From contig NZ_CP040676.1 in NCBI RefSeq assembly GCF_005960665.1, forward strand, positions 1,684,501 through 1,748,500: a DNA stretch of 64,000 nt. The letters run 5' to 3'. The stretch is from Exiguobacterium mexicanum (GTDB lineage: Bacteria > Bacillota > Bacilli > Exiguobacteriales > Exiguobacteriaceae). Shown here in pieces: positions 36,438 to 45,928 of this stretch; position 1 is the first letter of the stretch; the number at the start of each line of letters is the position of its first letter. A program made the position numbers and the translations under genes. Below the pieces are notes generated by a model, which saw nothing but the letters and a program-made list of their open reading frames with translations, did not search any database and was not told the DNA's origin.

Positions 36438-38054
36438 TTGAAAAAAAAGGCACTGTTGTTAGTATTCCCATTTCTGTTTCTTTTAATCGGGGGATGTGTC
36501 CGAATCGAATATGATGCGACCGTCCACTACGACCAATCGGTCACGTTAGAGACGACGTATGCTTTCCGTGACCATCCGGTCATGAAGCTGCTCAATTTGC
36601 GGCTCGATTGGGATACATGGAAACAACAGGCGAATGAGAATGGATATGCGACACGTGACTACTCGAGTGAGGACGATTACGAGGGCATGGTGCTGAAGAA
36701 GACGTTCGATCATGTCGATGACCTTCAAAACATCAAAGAAGAATGGAAAACCGGTCCGGCCGGTATCCTTGTCCCTCCCGATGTGAAATTCGATGTCGCA
36801 AAAGAGGACGGGATATGGTTTGACTCGTATGTGCTCAATACGAATCTCGACCTTCGGCTCGACCGTGTCGACCTACCCGGCGTGAATTTGAGCGGCTCGC
36901 CGAAGCAATTAGCAGAGCGGTACGTTCGTCAAGCCGATATTCGGTTCAATTTGACGGTGCCGACCGGCGTGTTCGTCGAAGACGGAACCGGACTCGATTT
37001 GCGTTCCATGAAACATGTCGAGTGGCAAGTGTACGGCGGCCGTCAAAACAACATGACACTCGTCGCCCACGTGCCGAACGTCAAAGCATGGATCATCACG
37101 ATCGTCGTCGGCCTCACCCTCGCCCTGATCGGTTTTTTCGTCTGGCGGAAGTACCGCAAAAACGTCGGCAATCCAGACAAGACATCGATTCGGTCCCGTA
37201 TTTTCGGTGGATTGATTCTCGTCTTGACACTCGCCTTGATCATCGTGACGATCCGCGAAGAATTGACGACCGAACGGAAGACCGAAGCAATTCGCCAAGC
37301 GGCCCAAACGGACGAGTTCATCCCGACGTTCGCCGTGCACGGGTTGCTCGGGACCGACCGCACATTCCTCCGCTTCTCGCAGTATATGGAACAGCGTGGA
37401 TTGGCCAAAGATGGGGCGCTCTGTACCGTGACGGCGAAAGGTGCGGTCGACTGCGTCATCAACGACTATAATTCGATGCGACCGATTGTCCGGATTGAAT
37501 ATGAGGATGCCGAGGCATCGCTCAACAACCAGACGAAGTGGTTGAATGCGGCGATCGAACGCTATAAACAGGAACGAAACCGTTCGTTCGACCGGATGTA
37601 TTTGATCGGCCACAGCATGGGCGGCGTCGCGGCAGCGAACTATATCTTGAATCAAGAAGACTACATCATCGACAAGTTCGTGACGTATGATAGTCCGTTC
37701 GCCGGGACACGCCTCGCCAACTTCGGTCTGTCCGCCAGTAATTTCGGGATCAATACCGGCAGTCCGGCCATCCGGGATTTGTCCCCGAGTTCTGACGGGC
37801 TGCAGGCGTTCCAAGAAAAACTGGAGACGTGGCCACGCTCTGTCCAAGTGTTCTCCTTCTCGGGACGCGGCGGCGAGTTCAACTTGATCGAACCATCCAG
37901 CTCGCTCCTACTCGAAGAATACACGAACAATATCGACACGGAGACCGTGCCGTACGATCACTTCTCGCTCCACCGGAAGACAGACGTCCTCCGGGAGACA
38001 GGACGCTTCTTGTACGAGTATTCGAACGAGTTTAACCCTGTCGAAACGAATTGA
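36438..38054 (+). CDS. lipoprotein with DUF3153/LppM-like domain fused to DUF915 alpha/beta hydrolase
   Basis: 538 residues from a TTG with AGGTGA five bases upstream. Signal peptide and lipobox LIGGC (Cys 20), a beta-rich domain to about 210 resembling DUF3153/LppM lipoproteins, a first membrane helix (217-235), a basic stretch, a second helix (255-273), then an alpha/beta hydrolase of the DUF915 type (295-538) with nucleophile Ser 393 in GHSMGG and a late His in DHFSLH. Lipid anchor plus two helices would place both domains outside the cell. The hydrolase substrate is unknown. It begins just after the def stop and may be co-transcribed. I know the two halves as separate proteins; the fusion looks unusual. 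Confidence 0.75.
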   Translation: MKKKALLLVFPFLFLLIGGCVRIEYDATVHYDQSVTLETTYAFRDHPVMKLLNLRLDWDTWKQQANENGYATRDYSSEDDYEGMVLKKTFDHVDDLQNIKEEWKTGPAGILVPPDVKFDVAKEDGIWFDSYVLNTNLDLRLDRVDLPGVNLSGSPKQLAERYVRQADIRFNLTVPTGVFVEDGTGLDLRSMKHVEWQVYGGRQNNMTLVAHVPNVKAWIITIVVGLTLALIGFFVWRKYRKNVGNPDKTSIRSRIFGGLILVLTLALIIVTIREELTTERKTEAIRQAAQTDEFIPTFAVHGLLGTDRTFLRFSQYMEQRGLAKDGALCTVTAKGAVDCVINDYNSMRPIVRIEYEDAEASLNNQTKWLNAAIERYKQERNRSFDRMYLIGHSMGGVAAANYILNQEDYIIDKFVTYDSPFAGTRLANFGLSASNFGINTGSPAIRDLSPSSDGLQAFQEKLETWPRSVQVFSFSGRGGEFNLIEPSSSLLLEEYTNNIDTETVPYDHFSLHRKTDVLRETGRFLYEYSNEFNPVETN

Positions 38055-38056
38055 CG

Positions 38057-38090
38057 AAAACCCGCCTTCTCATGAGGGCGGGTTTTGTTC
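38057..38090 (+). terminator. terminator after the lipoprotein-hydrolase gene
   Basis: AAAACCCGCC/GGCGGGTTTT stem. Confidence 0.8.
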
Positions 38091-38156
38091 GGTATCATGA
38101 TTATAGGTACTCGTCCGGTCATCATCCTCGCATTACGTGGCAAGTTATTTGGATTG

Positions 38157-38188
38157 ACCGGCGTCTGTCGACCGAAGCAAACGCCGGT
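38157..38188. other. hairpin between two convergent terminators
   Basis: ACCGGCGT/ACGCCGGT 8-bp stem with a 16-base loop and no T tract; role unknown. Confidence 0.35.
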
Positions 38189-38233
38189 GAAAGCCAAAAT
38201 GACGTTCACCAACATCCACCATCCGCAAACAAA

Positions 38234-38261
38234 AACCCGCCTTCCTGCGAAGGCGGGTTCG
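38234..38261 (-). terminator. terminator after the phospholipase D-like gene
   Basis: AACCCGCCTTC/GAAGGCGGGTT stem followed by TTTTG on the minus strand; its core ACCCGCCT is the same as in the terminator at 38057. Confidence 0.8.
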
Positions 38262-38263
38262 AC

Positions 38264-39721
38264 TTAATAGGTCATCGTCCACGTCAACTTCTGCAACCAA
38301 TAAATCAAATACTTCCCGATTGGTAAATCGGTCTGAATCTCATCATAGGCGAGCGTGTACGTCCCTTGTTCGTTGTTCCATAGCTGTTTGAAGTAGCCGT
38401 CGACTTCGCGAATGAATTCCGTCTCCGTCGTCGTCACGACTTCAACGTCCGCTTCGAGGTTATAGTCGTTCATGTTGCGGGTCGTGTAGTTGCTTGACCC
38501 GATGACGACGACGCGACGGTCCCCTTCCACGTACAGCATCTTCGGGTGGTACTGCTCTTCGCCGACTTCGTACCACCGAATCTCGATTTGCTCCGGGTTC
38601 ACCGTGTTCAATTCCGCGGCGACCGGCAAGTTCGGCAATCCTGACTTGTCGCGCCCGAACGCGTTCGTATTCGGGTCAAGAATCAGTTTGACGAAGACGC
38701 CGCGCTCAGCGGCCTCATGAATGGCTTGAATGATGTTTCGGTCGGCCAAGTAGAACATGCCGATCCAAATCGTCTCACCTGATTCCGCTTCTTCCATCGC
38801 CTTGATGACGGCGTCCTGAATCTTGGATTCCGTGACGTAGCGGATTTGCATCGGGCCTTCCGACGGCTCGTCGCGCAGATTCGCGAGTTTCTCCTCGCTT
38901 GGGAAACGTTCGGCATCCCCTTTCGAGAACGTCGCGATCGCTTCCTCCCCTTCGAGGATGTCCGCTAAAATCGGGCCATCGAGCCGCACCCCGACGTTTG
39001 AATGATACCCGCTCGCATCGTGTGGGTTGGCCGATAAGACGAAGCCGTCATTCTCGGTCACCATCACTTTGCGGTGGTTCGCTTTCACGTTCAACAGCCG
39101 TAAATACGACCGGATCGTGATGTCCGGTGCCGATTTTGCCATCGGGTTCGGCAACCAGCCGTTCTGGCTGTCCCCGAACCATTGGAACCCGATCCGATAC
39201 AGCGTCGAGTATAAGATGTTCGGGTCGCGGAGCGCATCGAGGTTCGTGTAAACGATCTCGGCGCCCGCTTCCTTCAAGACGTCGAGATGATCGGACGCGT
39301 GTCCGTTATACGTCGTATTGATTTCATCGGTGATCAAGACGACGTTCATGTCCGGATAGGCTTTCATCTGTTCGAGCAAGGCCGATGATAGACTGGCCGT
39401 GATGTCTGGATATTGTCGGTCTTCATTCGAATATGGGTTGAATAAGAAAAAGTCCATGACGATATATTCCCGTGCCTCGCGGATTGACCGCTCGACGTCT
39501 TGAAAGATCTCTTGCTCGTTCACTTCCGTGTCTTCCCCTTGATACGTCAAATCAAATAAAAAATCGATTTGGTCATCCGAAATCGCGACCGGTTCCGACG
39601 CACGCGACACGCCGTCCGGCAACGGTTTGACTTGATGGTATACCATCGTGATGAGGAAGAGTAAGGCGAATGCGGCCAGGCCCCATTTCAACCAACCTTT
39701 CTTCCGTTTCTTGCGTTCCAT
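38264..39721 (-). CDS. membrane-anchored phospholipase D-like protein
   Basis: 485 residues: one N-terminal helix after a basic start (MERKKRKKGWLKWGLAAFAL), then two phospholipase D-like halves. The HxK boxes are NHRKVMVTE (near 218) and YHPKMLYVE (near 418), the second followed by IGSSNYTTRN. In both, the Asp expected five residues after Lys is Glu. Related proteins include cardiolipin synthases and nucleases, but this one has one membrane helix, not two. It probably acts outside the membrane. Substrate unknown. AAGGAG precedes the ATG. Confidence 0.8.
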   Translation of the reverse strand: MERKKRKKGWLKWGLAAFALLFLITMVYHQVKPLPDGVSRASEPVAISDDQIDFLFDLTYQGEDTEVNEQEIFQDVERSIREAREYIVMDFFLFNPYSNEDRQYPDITASLSSALLEQMKAYPDMNVVLITDEINTTYNGHASDHLDVLKEAGAEIVYTNLDALRDPNILYSTLYRIGFQWFGDSQNGWLPNPMAKSAPDITIRSYLRLLNVKANHRKVMVTENDGFVLSANPHDASGYHSNVGVRLDGPILADILEGEEAIATFSKGDAERFPSEEKLANLRDEPSEGPMQIRYVTESKIQDAVIKAMEEAESGETIWIGMFYLADRNIIQAIHEAAERGVFVKLILDPNTNAFGRDKSGLPNLPVAAELNTVNPEQIEIRWYEVGEEQYHPKMLYVEGDRRVVVIGSSNYTTRNMNDYNLEADVEVVTTTETEFIREVDGYFKQLWNNEQGTYTLAYDEIQTDLPIGKYLIYWLQKLTWTMTY

Positions 39722-39758
39722 CCGGCACCATCTCCTTATATTGTAGTCCTCTAAAAAA

Positions 39759-39786
39759 CGGGCTGTAGTCCCCTACAGCCCGCTCG
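39759..39786 (-). terminator. RNase J terminator
   Basis: CGGGCTGTAG/CTACAGCCCG stem followed by TTTTTTAG on the minus strand. Confidence 0.85.
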
Positions 39787-39787
39787 G

Positions 39788-41455
39788 TCATACTTCCATG
39801 ATGATCGGAAGAACCATTGGGTGTCTTCGTGTTTTTTGTGCCAAGTATGGCGTGAGTGTATCCGAGACGAGTTGTTTCAACTCCGACCACTTCATCTGTT
39901 TGTTCGACAACCCTTGCTCGACCGTCTTCTTGAGCAAGCGCTCGCCGTCACGAATCAAGCTGCCCGATTCGCGCATATAGACGAAGCCGCGTGAAATGAT
40001 GTCTGGACCGGAGACGAGTTTACGCGTCTTGCCGTCAATGCTGATGACGACAACGACGAGCCCATCTTCTGAAAGGATGCGGCGATCGCGTAAGACGATA
40101 TTGCCGATGTCCCCGATGCCGTTCCCGTCCACATAAACCGCGTTAGCCGAGATTTTACCCGTGATGGCCGCCGAGTCGGCGTCGACCGCGAGCACTTCTC
40201 CGTTATCCATGATGAAGCTGTTTTCTTTCGGGATGCCGACCGACTCTGCGAGTTCAGCGTGTTTCACCAACATGCGGTACTCGCCGTGAATCGGCATAAA
40301 GAATTTCGGGTTCAGCAAACGGATCATGAGTAATTGCTCTTGTTGCGAACCGTGGCCCGACGTGTGGATGTTCGTCAACTTGCCGTAGACGACGTCCGCG
40401 CCGGCTTTATACAATTGGTCGATCGTCTTCCCGACCGAGATGGCGTTCCCCGGAATCGGTGACGACGAGAAGATGACCGTATCGCCAGGAATAACTGATA
40501 CTTGGCGGTGTGTCCCGTTGGCGATGCGACTGAGCGCTGCCATCGGCTCGCCTTGCGAACCAGTACAAAGGATTGCCACTTCGTGCGGCTCATAGTTCCG
40601 TAACTGATTCGCTTCGATGATCATGCCTTTTGGCACGTTGATGAAACCGAGCTCTTGCCCAATCGTCATGACTTTGTCCATCGAGCGGCCGAAAATGGCC
40701 AAGTGGCGGCCTGTTTCGGCACACGCATCGACGACTTGTTGCAGACGATAAATGTTCGAGGCGAACGTGGCGAAGATGATGCGGCCTTCCGCTTTCCGGA
40801 ACGTCTCGCTGATCGTGCCACCGACGACTTTCTCACTCATCGTGAAGCCTTCGACTTCTGCGTTCGTCGAATCAGACAAGAGACAGAGCACGCCTTCTTT
40901 CCCGATGTCTGCCATCTTCGCGATGTCAGCCGGTTCGCCGACCGGTGTGAAGTCAAATTTGAAGTCACCCGTATGGACGATATTCCCTTGTGGGGTCTTA
41001 ACGACGACACCGAGCGAGTTCGGAATCGAGTGAGTCGTGCGGAAGAACGAGATGCTCGTTTTTCTGAACTTGACGATGGCGTCCTCATCAATCTCATGCA
41101 GTTCCGCTTCGCGGAGCAATCCATGCTCCTCTAACTTCACTTTAATCAAGCCGAGCGCGAGCTTCGTCGCGTAGATCGGCAATTTCACTTGTTTCAACAG
41201 GAACGGGATACCACCGATGTGGTCTTCGTGACCGTGGGTGATGAACACCCCTTTGACTTTATCTTTGTTTTTAATCAAGTACGAGTAATCAGGGATCACG
41301 TAATCGATTCCAAGCAAGTCATCCTCCGGGAACATGATGCCCGCATCGATGACGATAATCTCATCTTGGAATTGAACGACGTACGTGTTCTTCCCGATTT
41401 CTCCGAGTCCGCCTAAGGCAAACACAGCTGTTTGGTGGTTCTTTACAAACTTCAT
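39788..41455 (-). CDS. rnjA: ribonuclease J (J1 type)
   Basis: 555 residues. The metallo-beta-lactamase zinc motif [15 protein letters not shown] (near 73), beta-CASP region and the C-terminal domain are present. It is a 5'-3' exonuclease and endonuclease in mRNA decay and rRNA maturation. AAGGAG precedes the ATG. In B. subtilis rpoY lies just upstream; no such gene is seen here. A 15-bp palindrome overlaps its likely promoter. Confidence 0.95.
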   Translation of the reverse strand: MKFVKNHQTAVFALGGLGEIGKNTYVVQFQDEIIVIDAGIMFPEDDLLGIDYVIPDYSYLIKNKDKVKGVFITHGHEDHIGGIPFLLKQVKLPIYATKLALGLIKVKLEEHGLLREAELHEIDEDAIVKFRKTSISFFRTTHSIPNSLGVVVKTPQGNIVHTGDFKFDFTPVGEPADIAKMADIGKEGVLCLLSDSTNAEVEGFTMSEKVVGGTISETFRKAEGRIIFATFASNIYRLQQVVDACAETGRHLAIFGRSMDKVMTIGQELGFINVPKGMIIEANQLRNYEPHEVAILCTGSQGEPMAALSRIANGTHRQVSVIPGDTVIFSSSPIPGNAISVGKTIDQLYKAGADVVYGKLTNIHTSGHGSQQEQLLMIRLLNPKFFMPIHGEYRMLVKHAELAESVGIPKENSFIMDNGEVLAVDADSAAITGKISANAVYVDGNGIGDIGNIVLRDRRILSEDGLVVVVISIDGKTRKLVSGPDIISRGFVYMRESGSLIRDGERLLKKTVEQGLSNKQMKWSELKQLVSDTLTPYLAQKTRRHPMVLPIIMEV

Positions 41456-41550
41456 TTAATCTCTCCTTACTACAAGTAGTTGATGTTCATCTATGTGATA
41501 CATAAGTGATTCTCGCTATAAAAATTATGCCTCCGTAAGATTCTTTCTTC

Positions 41551-41556
41551 ATTATA
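41551..41556 (-). promoter_or_regulatory. probable rnjA -10 box
   Basis: TATAAT on the minus strand, about 96 bp upstream of the rnjA ATG; the upstream palindrome occupies the spacer and -35 region. Confidence 0.5.
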
Positions 41557-41560
41557 GCTT

Positions 41561-41575
41561 ATATTGTGACAATAT
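41561..41575. promoter_or_regulatory. 15-bp perfect palindrome upstream of rnjA
   Basis: ATATTGT-G-ACAATAT, seven-base arms around one base, beginning five bases upstream of the rnjA -10. A repressor operator is likely; the regulator is unknown. Confidence 0.45.
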
Positions 41576-41676
41576 TTCACTAATGACGTTAGATTGAGGG
41601 CGGTTTCTCAATTTCATGTTATGCTTTTTAGTATAAAACTGACTTCATAAAGACAGAGAAAGCATGGTGAAACAAC

Positions 41677-42453
41677 ATGGAAGATAAGAAAGTAGTCTTT
41701 TTTGATATCGATGGGACGTTGCTCCACGAAGGATCGTACATTCCACCTTCGACAATCAAAGCCATCGAACAACTCCGCGCGAACGGCGTCGAGACGTTTA
41801 TCGCGACCGGTCGCGGTCCAGCGATGCTGTCGGATATCCCCGCGCAAGTCGGGATTGAGAGTTTCGTCTGTTACAACGGACAAATCGTCGTCCATCAAGG
41901 TGAGGTCGTCTACCGAAATGCCTTACCGACAGATGCTCTCCACCGCCTGACAACGCATGCCGGTTCGAACGACCACACGCTCGTCTACCTCGGCCAAGAT
42001 CGGGGCGGAGCGACGAAAGCAAACGACCATGTCGTCGAACAGTCGCTTGGAGAACTCGATATGCCGATCCCGACTTACGAACCGAACTTCCATATCGAAC
42101 AAGCCGTCTATCAGACGTTACTTTACTGTACACCAGAAGAAGAGCATCATTACTTGGACGCGTACGGCGAATTTGATTTCATCCGTTGGCACCCCCACGC
42201 CATGGACGTCATCAATCGCGGGGCGAGCAAGGCCGATGGCATTCGCCACTTCATCGAGGCGAACGGGTACAGGCTCGAAAACACGTATGCGTTCGGCGAC
42301 GCCTTGAACGACTTGGCTATGCTCGAATACGTCGGGACCGGTATCGCGATGGGCAACGCCCGGACCGAGGCGAAAGAAGTTGCCGACTTCGTCACAAAGT
42401 CGATTCTCGAGGATGGCATCGAGTACGGCTTAAAACAAATGAAGCTCATCTAA
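41677..42453 (+). CDS. ykrA: Cof-type HAD phosphatase YkrA
   Basis: 258 residues. HAD motif I VVFFDIDGTLL, motif II IATGRG and motif IV AFGDALNDLAML are present, with the C2-type cap between. Family members dephosphorylate sugar phosphates or FMN-like compounds; the substrate is unknown. Divergent from rnjA, convergent with the Ktr gene. Ribosome site weak (GGTGA). Confidence 0.85.
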   Translation: MEDKKVVFFDIDGTLLHEGSYIPPSTIKAIEQLRANGVETFIATGRGPAMLSDIPAQVGIESFVCYNGQIVVHQGEVVYRNALPTDALHRLTTHAGSNDHTLVYLGQDRGGATKANDHVVEQSLGELDMPIPTYEPNFHIEQAVYQTLLYCTPEEEHHYLDAYGEFDFIRWHPHAMDVINRGASKADGIRHFIEANGYRLENTYAFGDALNDLAMLEYVGTGIAMGNARTEAKEVADFVTKSILEDGIEYGLKQMKLI

Positions 42454-42454
42454 A

Positions 42455-42484
42455 AAAACGAGAGGCGCGCGCCTCTCGTTTTTA
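42455..42484. terminator. shared terminator between ykrA and ktr gene
   Basis: AAAACGAGAGGCGC/GCGCCTCTCGTTTT perfect stem. Confidence 0.88.
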
Positions 42485-43156
42485 TCTAGACCGAAGGGTA
42501 CGTTCGAGTCGGTCCAAGTCTGTATCTTTGCCGATAATAATCAAGATATCTTCTGGCAGAATCATCTCGTCGGCTTGCGGGGAGATGATGACGTCGTCGT
42601 CGCGGCGAACGGCGACGATGTTGACGCCGTATTTAGCACGGAGGTCCAAGTCGATGAGCGACTTGTTCGACAACTTATCCGACGCTTTGATTTCAACGAT
42701 CGAGTGTTCGTTCGAGAGTTCGAGGTAGTCGAGGATGCTTTGACTCATCAACCCGTTCGCGATCCGAACACCCATGTCGCGTTCCGGGTGGACGATGTTA
42801 TCGGCTCCGATGCGGCGCAACACTTTCTCGTGATAATCGTTCGTCGCCTTCACGGTAATGATTTGAACGCCGAGCTCCTTCAAAATGAGCGTCGTCAAAA
42901 TCGAGGCTTGAATGTTTTCCCCGATCGCCACGATGACGTGCTCAAAGTTACGAATGCCGAGACTCTTCAATACGTTCTCGTCTGTCGTATCCGCGATGAC
43001 CGCATGTGTCGCCAATCCCATAAACTCGTTGACGCGTTCTTCATCGGCATCGATGGCCAACACGTCATAACCGTTCGCCGACAATTCACGAACGATCGAG
43101 CCGCCAAACCGTCCTAATCCGATGACTGCAAATTCACCTGTCATAATTTCATACAT
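42482..43156 (-). CDS. ktrC: potassium uptake regulator KtrC/KtrA (RCK domains)
   Basis: 224 residues. RCK_N Rossmann fold with FAVIGLGRFGGSIVREL and acidic AIDADEERV, then an RCK_C domain. A ring of these subunits gates the KtrB/KtrD membrane channel in response to ATP/ADP. The channel subunit is not in the window, as is true of B. subtilis ktrC. AGGA five bases upstream supports the ATG at 43156; an ATG at 43144 is the alternative. KtrC rather than KtrA is chosen from synteny only. Confidence 0.85.
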   Translation of the reverse strand: MYEIMTGEFAVIGLGRFGGSIVRELSANGYDVLAIDADEERVNEFMGLATHAVIADTTDENVLKSLGIRNFEHVIVAIGENIQASILTTLILKELGVQIITVKATNDYHEKVLRRIGADNIVHPERDMGVRIANGLMSQSILDYLELSNEHSIVEIKASDKLSNKSLIDLDLRAKYGVNIVAVRRDDDVIISPQADEMILPEDILIIIGKDTDLDRLERTLRSR

Positions 43157-43231
43157 CCCTTTCCTACGCTGTTTCTGTTCCCGATTCTTCGTACAGTGTA
43201 ACCGATTCCCTCAAAAAAAACTATACAAAAA

Positions 43232-43253
43232 AAGACCGGAATCATCCGGTCTT
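43232..43253 (-). terminator. cydB terminator
   Basis: AAGACCGGA/TCCGGTCTT overlapping the cydB stop, followed by TTTTTTTG on the minus strand. Confidence 0.85.
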
Positions 43254-44283
43254 ATGCTTTACCACTCGAACGCTTTCCGCGTACATAGTCATTGTCGAAC
43301 AAGAACAGGCGAAGTAAGAGATACAGCGCCGGTACGAGGAGGAGCAATCCGAGGATGAAGACGACGACGAGTGCGACCGCCATCGATTCGTTGACGACGC
43401 TTCCGTTGATGTCGATGTACGGATAAAGGATATATGGCAAGTGCGTATAACCATATCCGAACCAAGCCATGAAGAATTGACCCATGACCATCAAGAAAGC
43501 GAGGCCGTAGTTCCGCTTCAAGTAGACGAATGAAACCGCTACGACGAAGAAGATGAAACTTGCGGCGAACCACCACCAGTTGCCTGCCAAAATGCTCTCA
43601 TAATGCCAAGCCGCCTGCGACTTCAACCCGAAGAAGACGAGGCCCGAGGCAATAATCGTCGGCACGCTCCAGAACAAGGCCCACTTCCGAACGAGCGGGA
43701 CCGCTTGAACGTCACGCGCTTTGTCCGCGTAGAATAAAAGGAACATGGCACTGATGTAGAGCACCGACACGATTGCCAAGAAGACAACGGTCCATGAGTA
43801 GAAGTTGGTGAACAACTTCATGCCGTCAAAGAAGACGCCGGACTCGGTCTCATTGATGAATCCGCCTTGACTGACCGTGAGGACGGTCGACATCGAGGCT
43901 GGGATCAAGAGGCCGGTTGCCCCGTACAAGAACATGTAAAACGTGCTCTCTTTTGAACCGTAGTTGGCGAACGCATAGAAGCTCCCGCGAATCGCCAACA
44001 AAATCAAGACAACCGAAGTCGGAACGAGAAGTGCTGTCCCGTAATAGTAGGCCGTATCCGGGAAGAACCCGACGATTCCAACGAAGAAGAAGACGAAGAA
44101 GACGTTCGTCACTTCCCATGTCGGTGACAAGTACCGCTGAATCAGACGGTTGATCATGTGGTCACGCTTCGTGTACTTACTATAGAAAGCGAAGAAGCCG
44201 GCACCGAAATCAATCGATGCGACGATGAGATAGCCGTACAAAAACGTCCATAGTACGGCAATCCCTAGTTCTTGAATCTGCAT
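43252..44283 (-). CDS. cydB: cytochrome bd ubiquinol/menaquinol oxidase subunit II
   Basis: 343 residues and about nine membrane helices, including the family start LWTFLYGYLIVASIDFGAGF. Partner of CydA. The ATG at 44283 has CGGAGGG seven bases upstream. Separated from the cydA stop by 14 bp. Confidence 0.93.
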   Translation of the reverse strand: MQIQELGIAVLWTFLYGYLIVASIDFGAGFFAFYSKYTKRDHMINRLIQRYLSPTWEVTNVFFVFFFVGIVGFFPDTAYYYGTALLVPTSVVLILLAIRGSFYAFANYGSKESTFYMFLYGATGLLIPASMSTVLTVSQGGFINETESGVFFDGMKLFTNFYSWTVVFLAIVSVLYISAMFLLFYADKARDVQAVPLVRKWALFWSVPTIIASGLVFFGLKSQAAWHYESILAGNWWWFAASFIFFVVAVSFVYLKRNYGLAFLMVMGQFFMAWFGYGYTHLPYILYPYIDINGSVVNESMAVALVVVFILGLLLLVPALYLLLRLFLFDNDYVRGKRSSGKA

Positions 44284-44297
44284 GTCATACCCTCCGA

Positions 44298-45686
44298 TCA
44301 CACTTCATCCGCGAACATCGCTTCACCGCGATGCTCCGATTGTTTTAGTTCTTTCCCTACTGGGTTGTCCTTGAACAGACGAGTCAAGACGAGCACCGTG
44401 ACTACGCCAAGAACTGCATACAGGATCGCAAAGGCGATAAGCATCCAACCGACGTTCGCTGATGTCGTGGCCGCTTCACTCGTGCGCATCAAATCATAAA
44501 GCGCCCAAGGTTGACGACCGAACTCGGCGAAGAACCAGCCGAACTCGATGGCCATCATCGCGAGCGGACCACCCGCTGCGATGGCGATGAGCATCGGTTT
44601 ACTGAATTGCGGTAACCGCTTGATGTAGCGTCCGAGGACGAACAAGAACGAAATCAGTGCGAGGAGCATCCCGATCCCGACCATCGCATCAAACAGATAG
44701 TGGATGAATAGCGGTGGCTGGTCTTCTTTCGCGAATTCATCAAGACCTGTTACCTCGTAGTTCGGTACGCCGCCAGCTAAGATGGACAAGGCGTATGGAA
44801 TCTTCAAAGCGCCACGTACTTCGTAACCGCCTTCCCCGTCTTCCTCGAGCCAGCCGCCTAGGATAAGCTCAGCTTCCGAGGAGGTTTCAAAGTGCCACTC
44901 CGCAGCCGCCAATTTGTCCGGCTGGTATTTCGCCAAGTATTTCCCTGAGAAGTCCCCGACAAGAGCAGTCGCGATTGCGAAGATGAGTGCGACGGTCATC
45001 GTCAAGCGTAGTCCTTTTTTGTGATACTCGATTGACAACTTGTCGAGCTGGTTCCGTCGCTGACGGAGCAACTGGACGGCCGCGATCGCCGCAAGGATGA
45101 ACGCCGACGTCAAGATAGCCGACGTTAAGACGTGCGCCATTTTCGTTGGCATCGCTGGGCTGAACATCGCTTCAAGCGGGCTCACGTTGGCAAGCCGTCC
45201 GTCGACGATATCAAATCCGACCGGTTGGTTCATGAAGCTGTTCACGGTCGTAATGAAGAAACCTGAGAACAAGGCACCGACCGCGACCGGAATCCCGAGA
45301 AGCATATGGTGCCACGGGTTTTTAAATCGATCCCACGTGTACAAATAAATTCCGAGGAAAATCGCCTCAAAGAAGAACGCGAACGTTTCCATGAACAATG
45401 GGAGTGCAATCGTTTGACCGGCTACCCGCATCAAGTTCGGCCAAAGTAAGGACAGCTGAAGCCCGATTGCCGTACCCGTCACAACACCGACCGCTACTGT
45501 GACGACATAGCCCCGTGACCAACGACGGGCCATCAAGGTATATTTCGGATCTTTCTTTTTAATGCCTAGAAACTCTGCCAACAAAATTAAAAGTGGAACC
45601 CCGACGCCGATTGTGGCAAAAATCACGTGGAAACCCAACGTGAGTGCCGTTAACGCCCGGCTCATCAGGACAGGATCTTGAAACAT
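44298..45686 (-). CDS. cydA: cytochrome bd oxidase subunit I
   Basis: 462 residues. Heme b595 ligand region LGFHVIFATIGVG (near residue 20), heme b558 Met region and the GRQPWALYDLMRTSEA signature near 400 are present. The Q loop is short, as in Gram-positives. It oxidises menaquinol with high oxygen affinity and needs no copper, complementing the caa3 oxidase. AGGAGG stands ten bases upstream of the ATG. No cydCD genes are adjacent. Confidence 0.95.
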   Translation of the reverse strand: MFQDPVLMSRALTALTLGFHVIFATIGVGVPLLILLAEFLGIKKKDPKYTLMARRWSRGYVVTVAVGVVTGTAIGLQLSLLWPNLMRVAGQTIALPLFMETFAFFFEAIFLGIYLYTWDRFKNPWHHMLLGIPVAVGALFSGFFITTVNSFMNQPVGFDIVDGRLANVSPLEAMFSPAMPTKMAHVLTSAILTSAFILAAIAAVQLLRQRRNQLDKLSIEYHKKGLRLTMTVALIFAIATALVGDFSGKYLAKYQPDKLAAAEWHFETSSEAELILGGWLEEDGEGGYEVRGALKIPYALSILAGGVPNYEVTGLDEFAKEDQPPLFIHYLFDAMVGIGMLLALISFLFVLGRYIKRLPQFSKPMLIAIAAGGPLAMMAIEFGWFFAEFGRQPWALYDLMRTSEAATTSANVGWMLIAFAILYAVLGVVTVLVLTRLFKDNPVGKELKQSEHRGEAMFADEV

Positions 45687-45771
45687 CTATTGATTACCTC
45701 CTATCTCTCTCTAGCGCTTTAAACCAATGTCTATCGCGCAACATCACAGATGATTTCCCTTGGATACCCTT

Positions 45772-45800
45772 ATCATAATGATTTTATATAGCGCTGTAAT
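45772..45800 (-). promoter_or_regulatory. cydA promoter candidate
   Basis: ATTACA (45795-45800), 17-bp spacer, TATGAT (45772-45777). The -35 is weak, so activation or another promoter is possible. Confidence 0.4.
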
Positions 45801-45821
45801 GTCTCAATGCTTGAGTTCGCA

Positions 45822-45835
45822 AAATGTTCACATTT
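45822..45835. promoter_or_regulatory. 14-bp palindrome upstream of cydA promoter
   Basis: AAATGT-TC-ACATTT, about 22 bp upstream of the proposed -35; includes a TTCACA half-site like those of Rex. Confidence 0.35.
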
Positions 45836-45928
45836 GAGCATGATTAACAATATCGACGCTTTACAAGTCTTATTTACTTCCCGAATTTTTAACCGTTCAC
45901 GCACAATTCAACACATTTCGCACAAAAA

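Noticed and set aside
36909-37847. 312-codon open frame on the minus strand
   Set aside because: Shadow of the lipoprotein-hydrolase gene, no ribosome site.
38051-38326. Open frames between the two convergent terminators
   Set aside because: They run through both terminator hairpins and lack ribosome sites.
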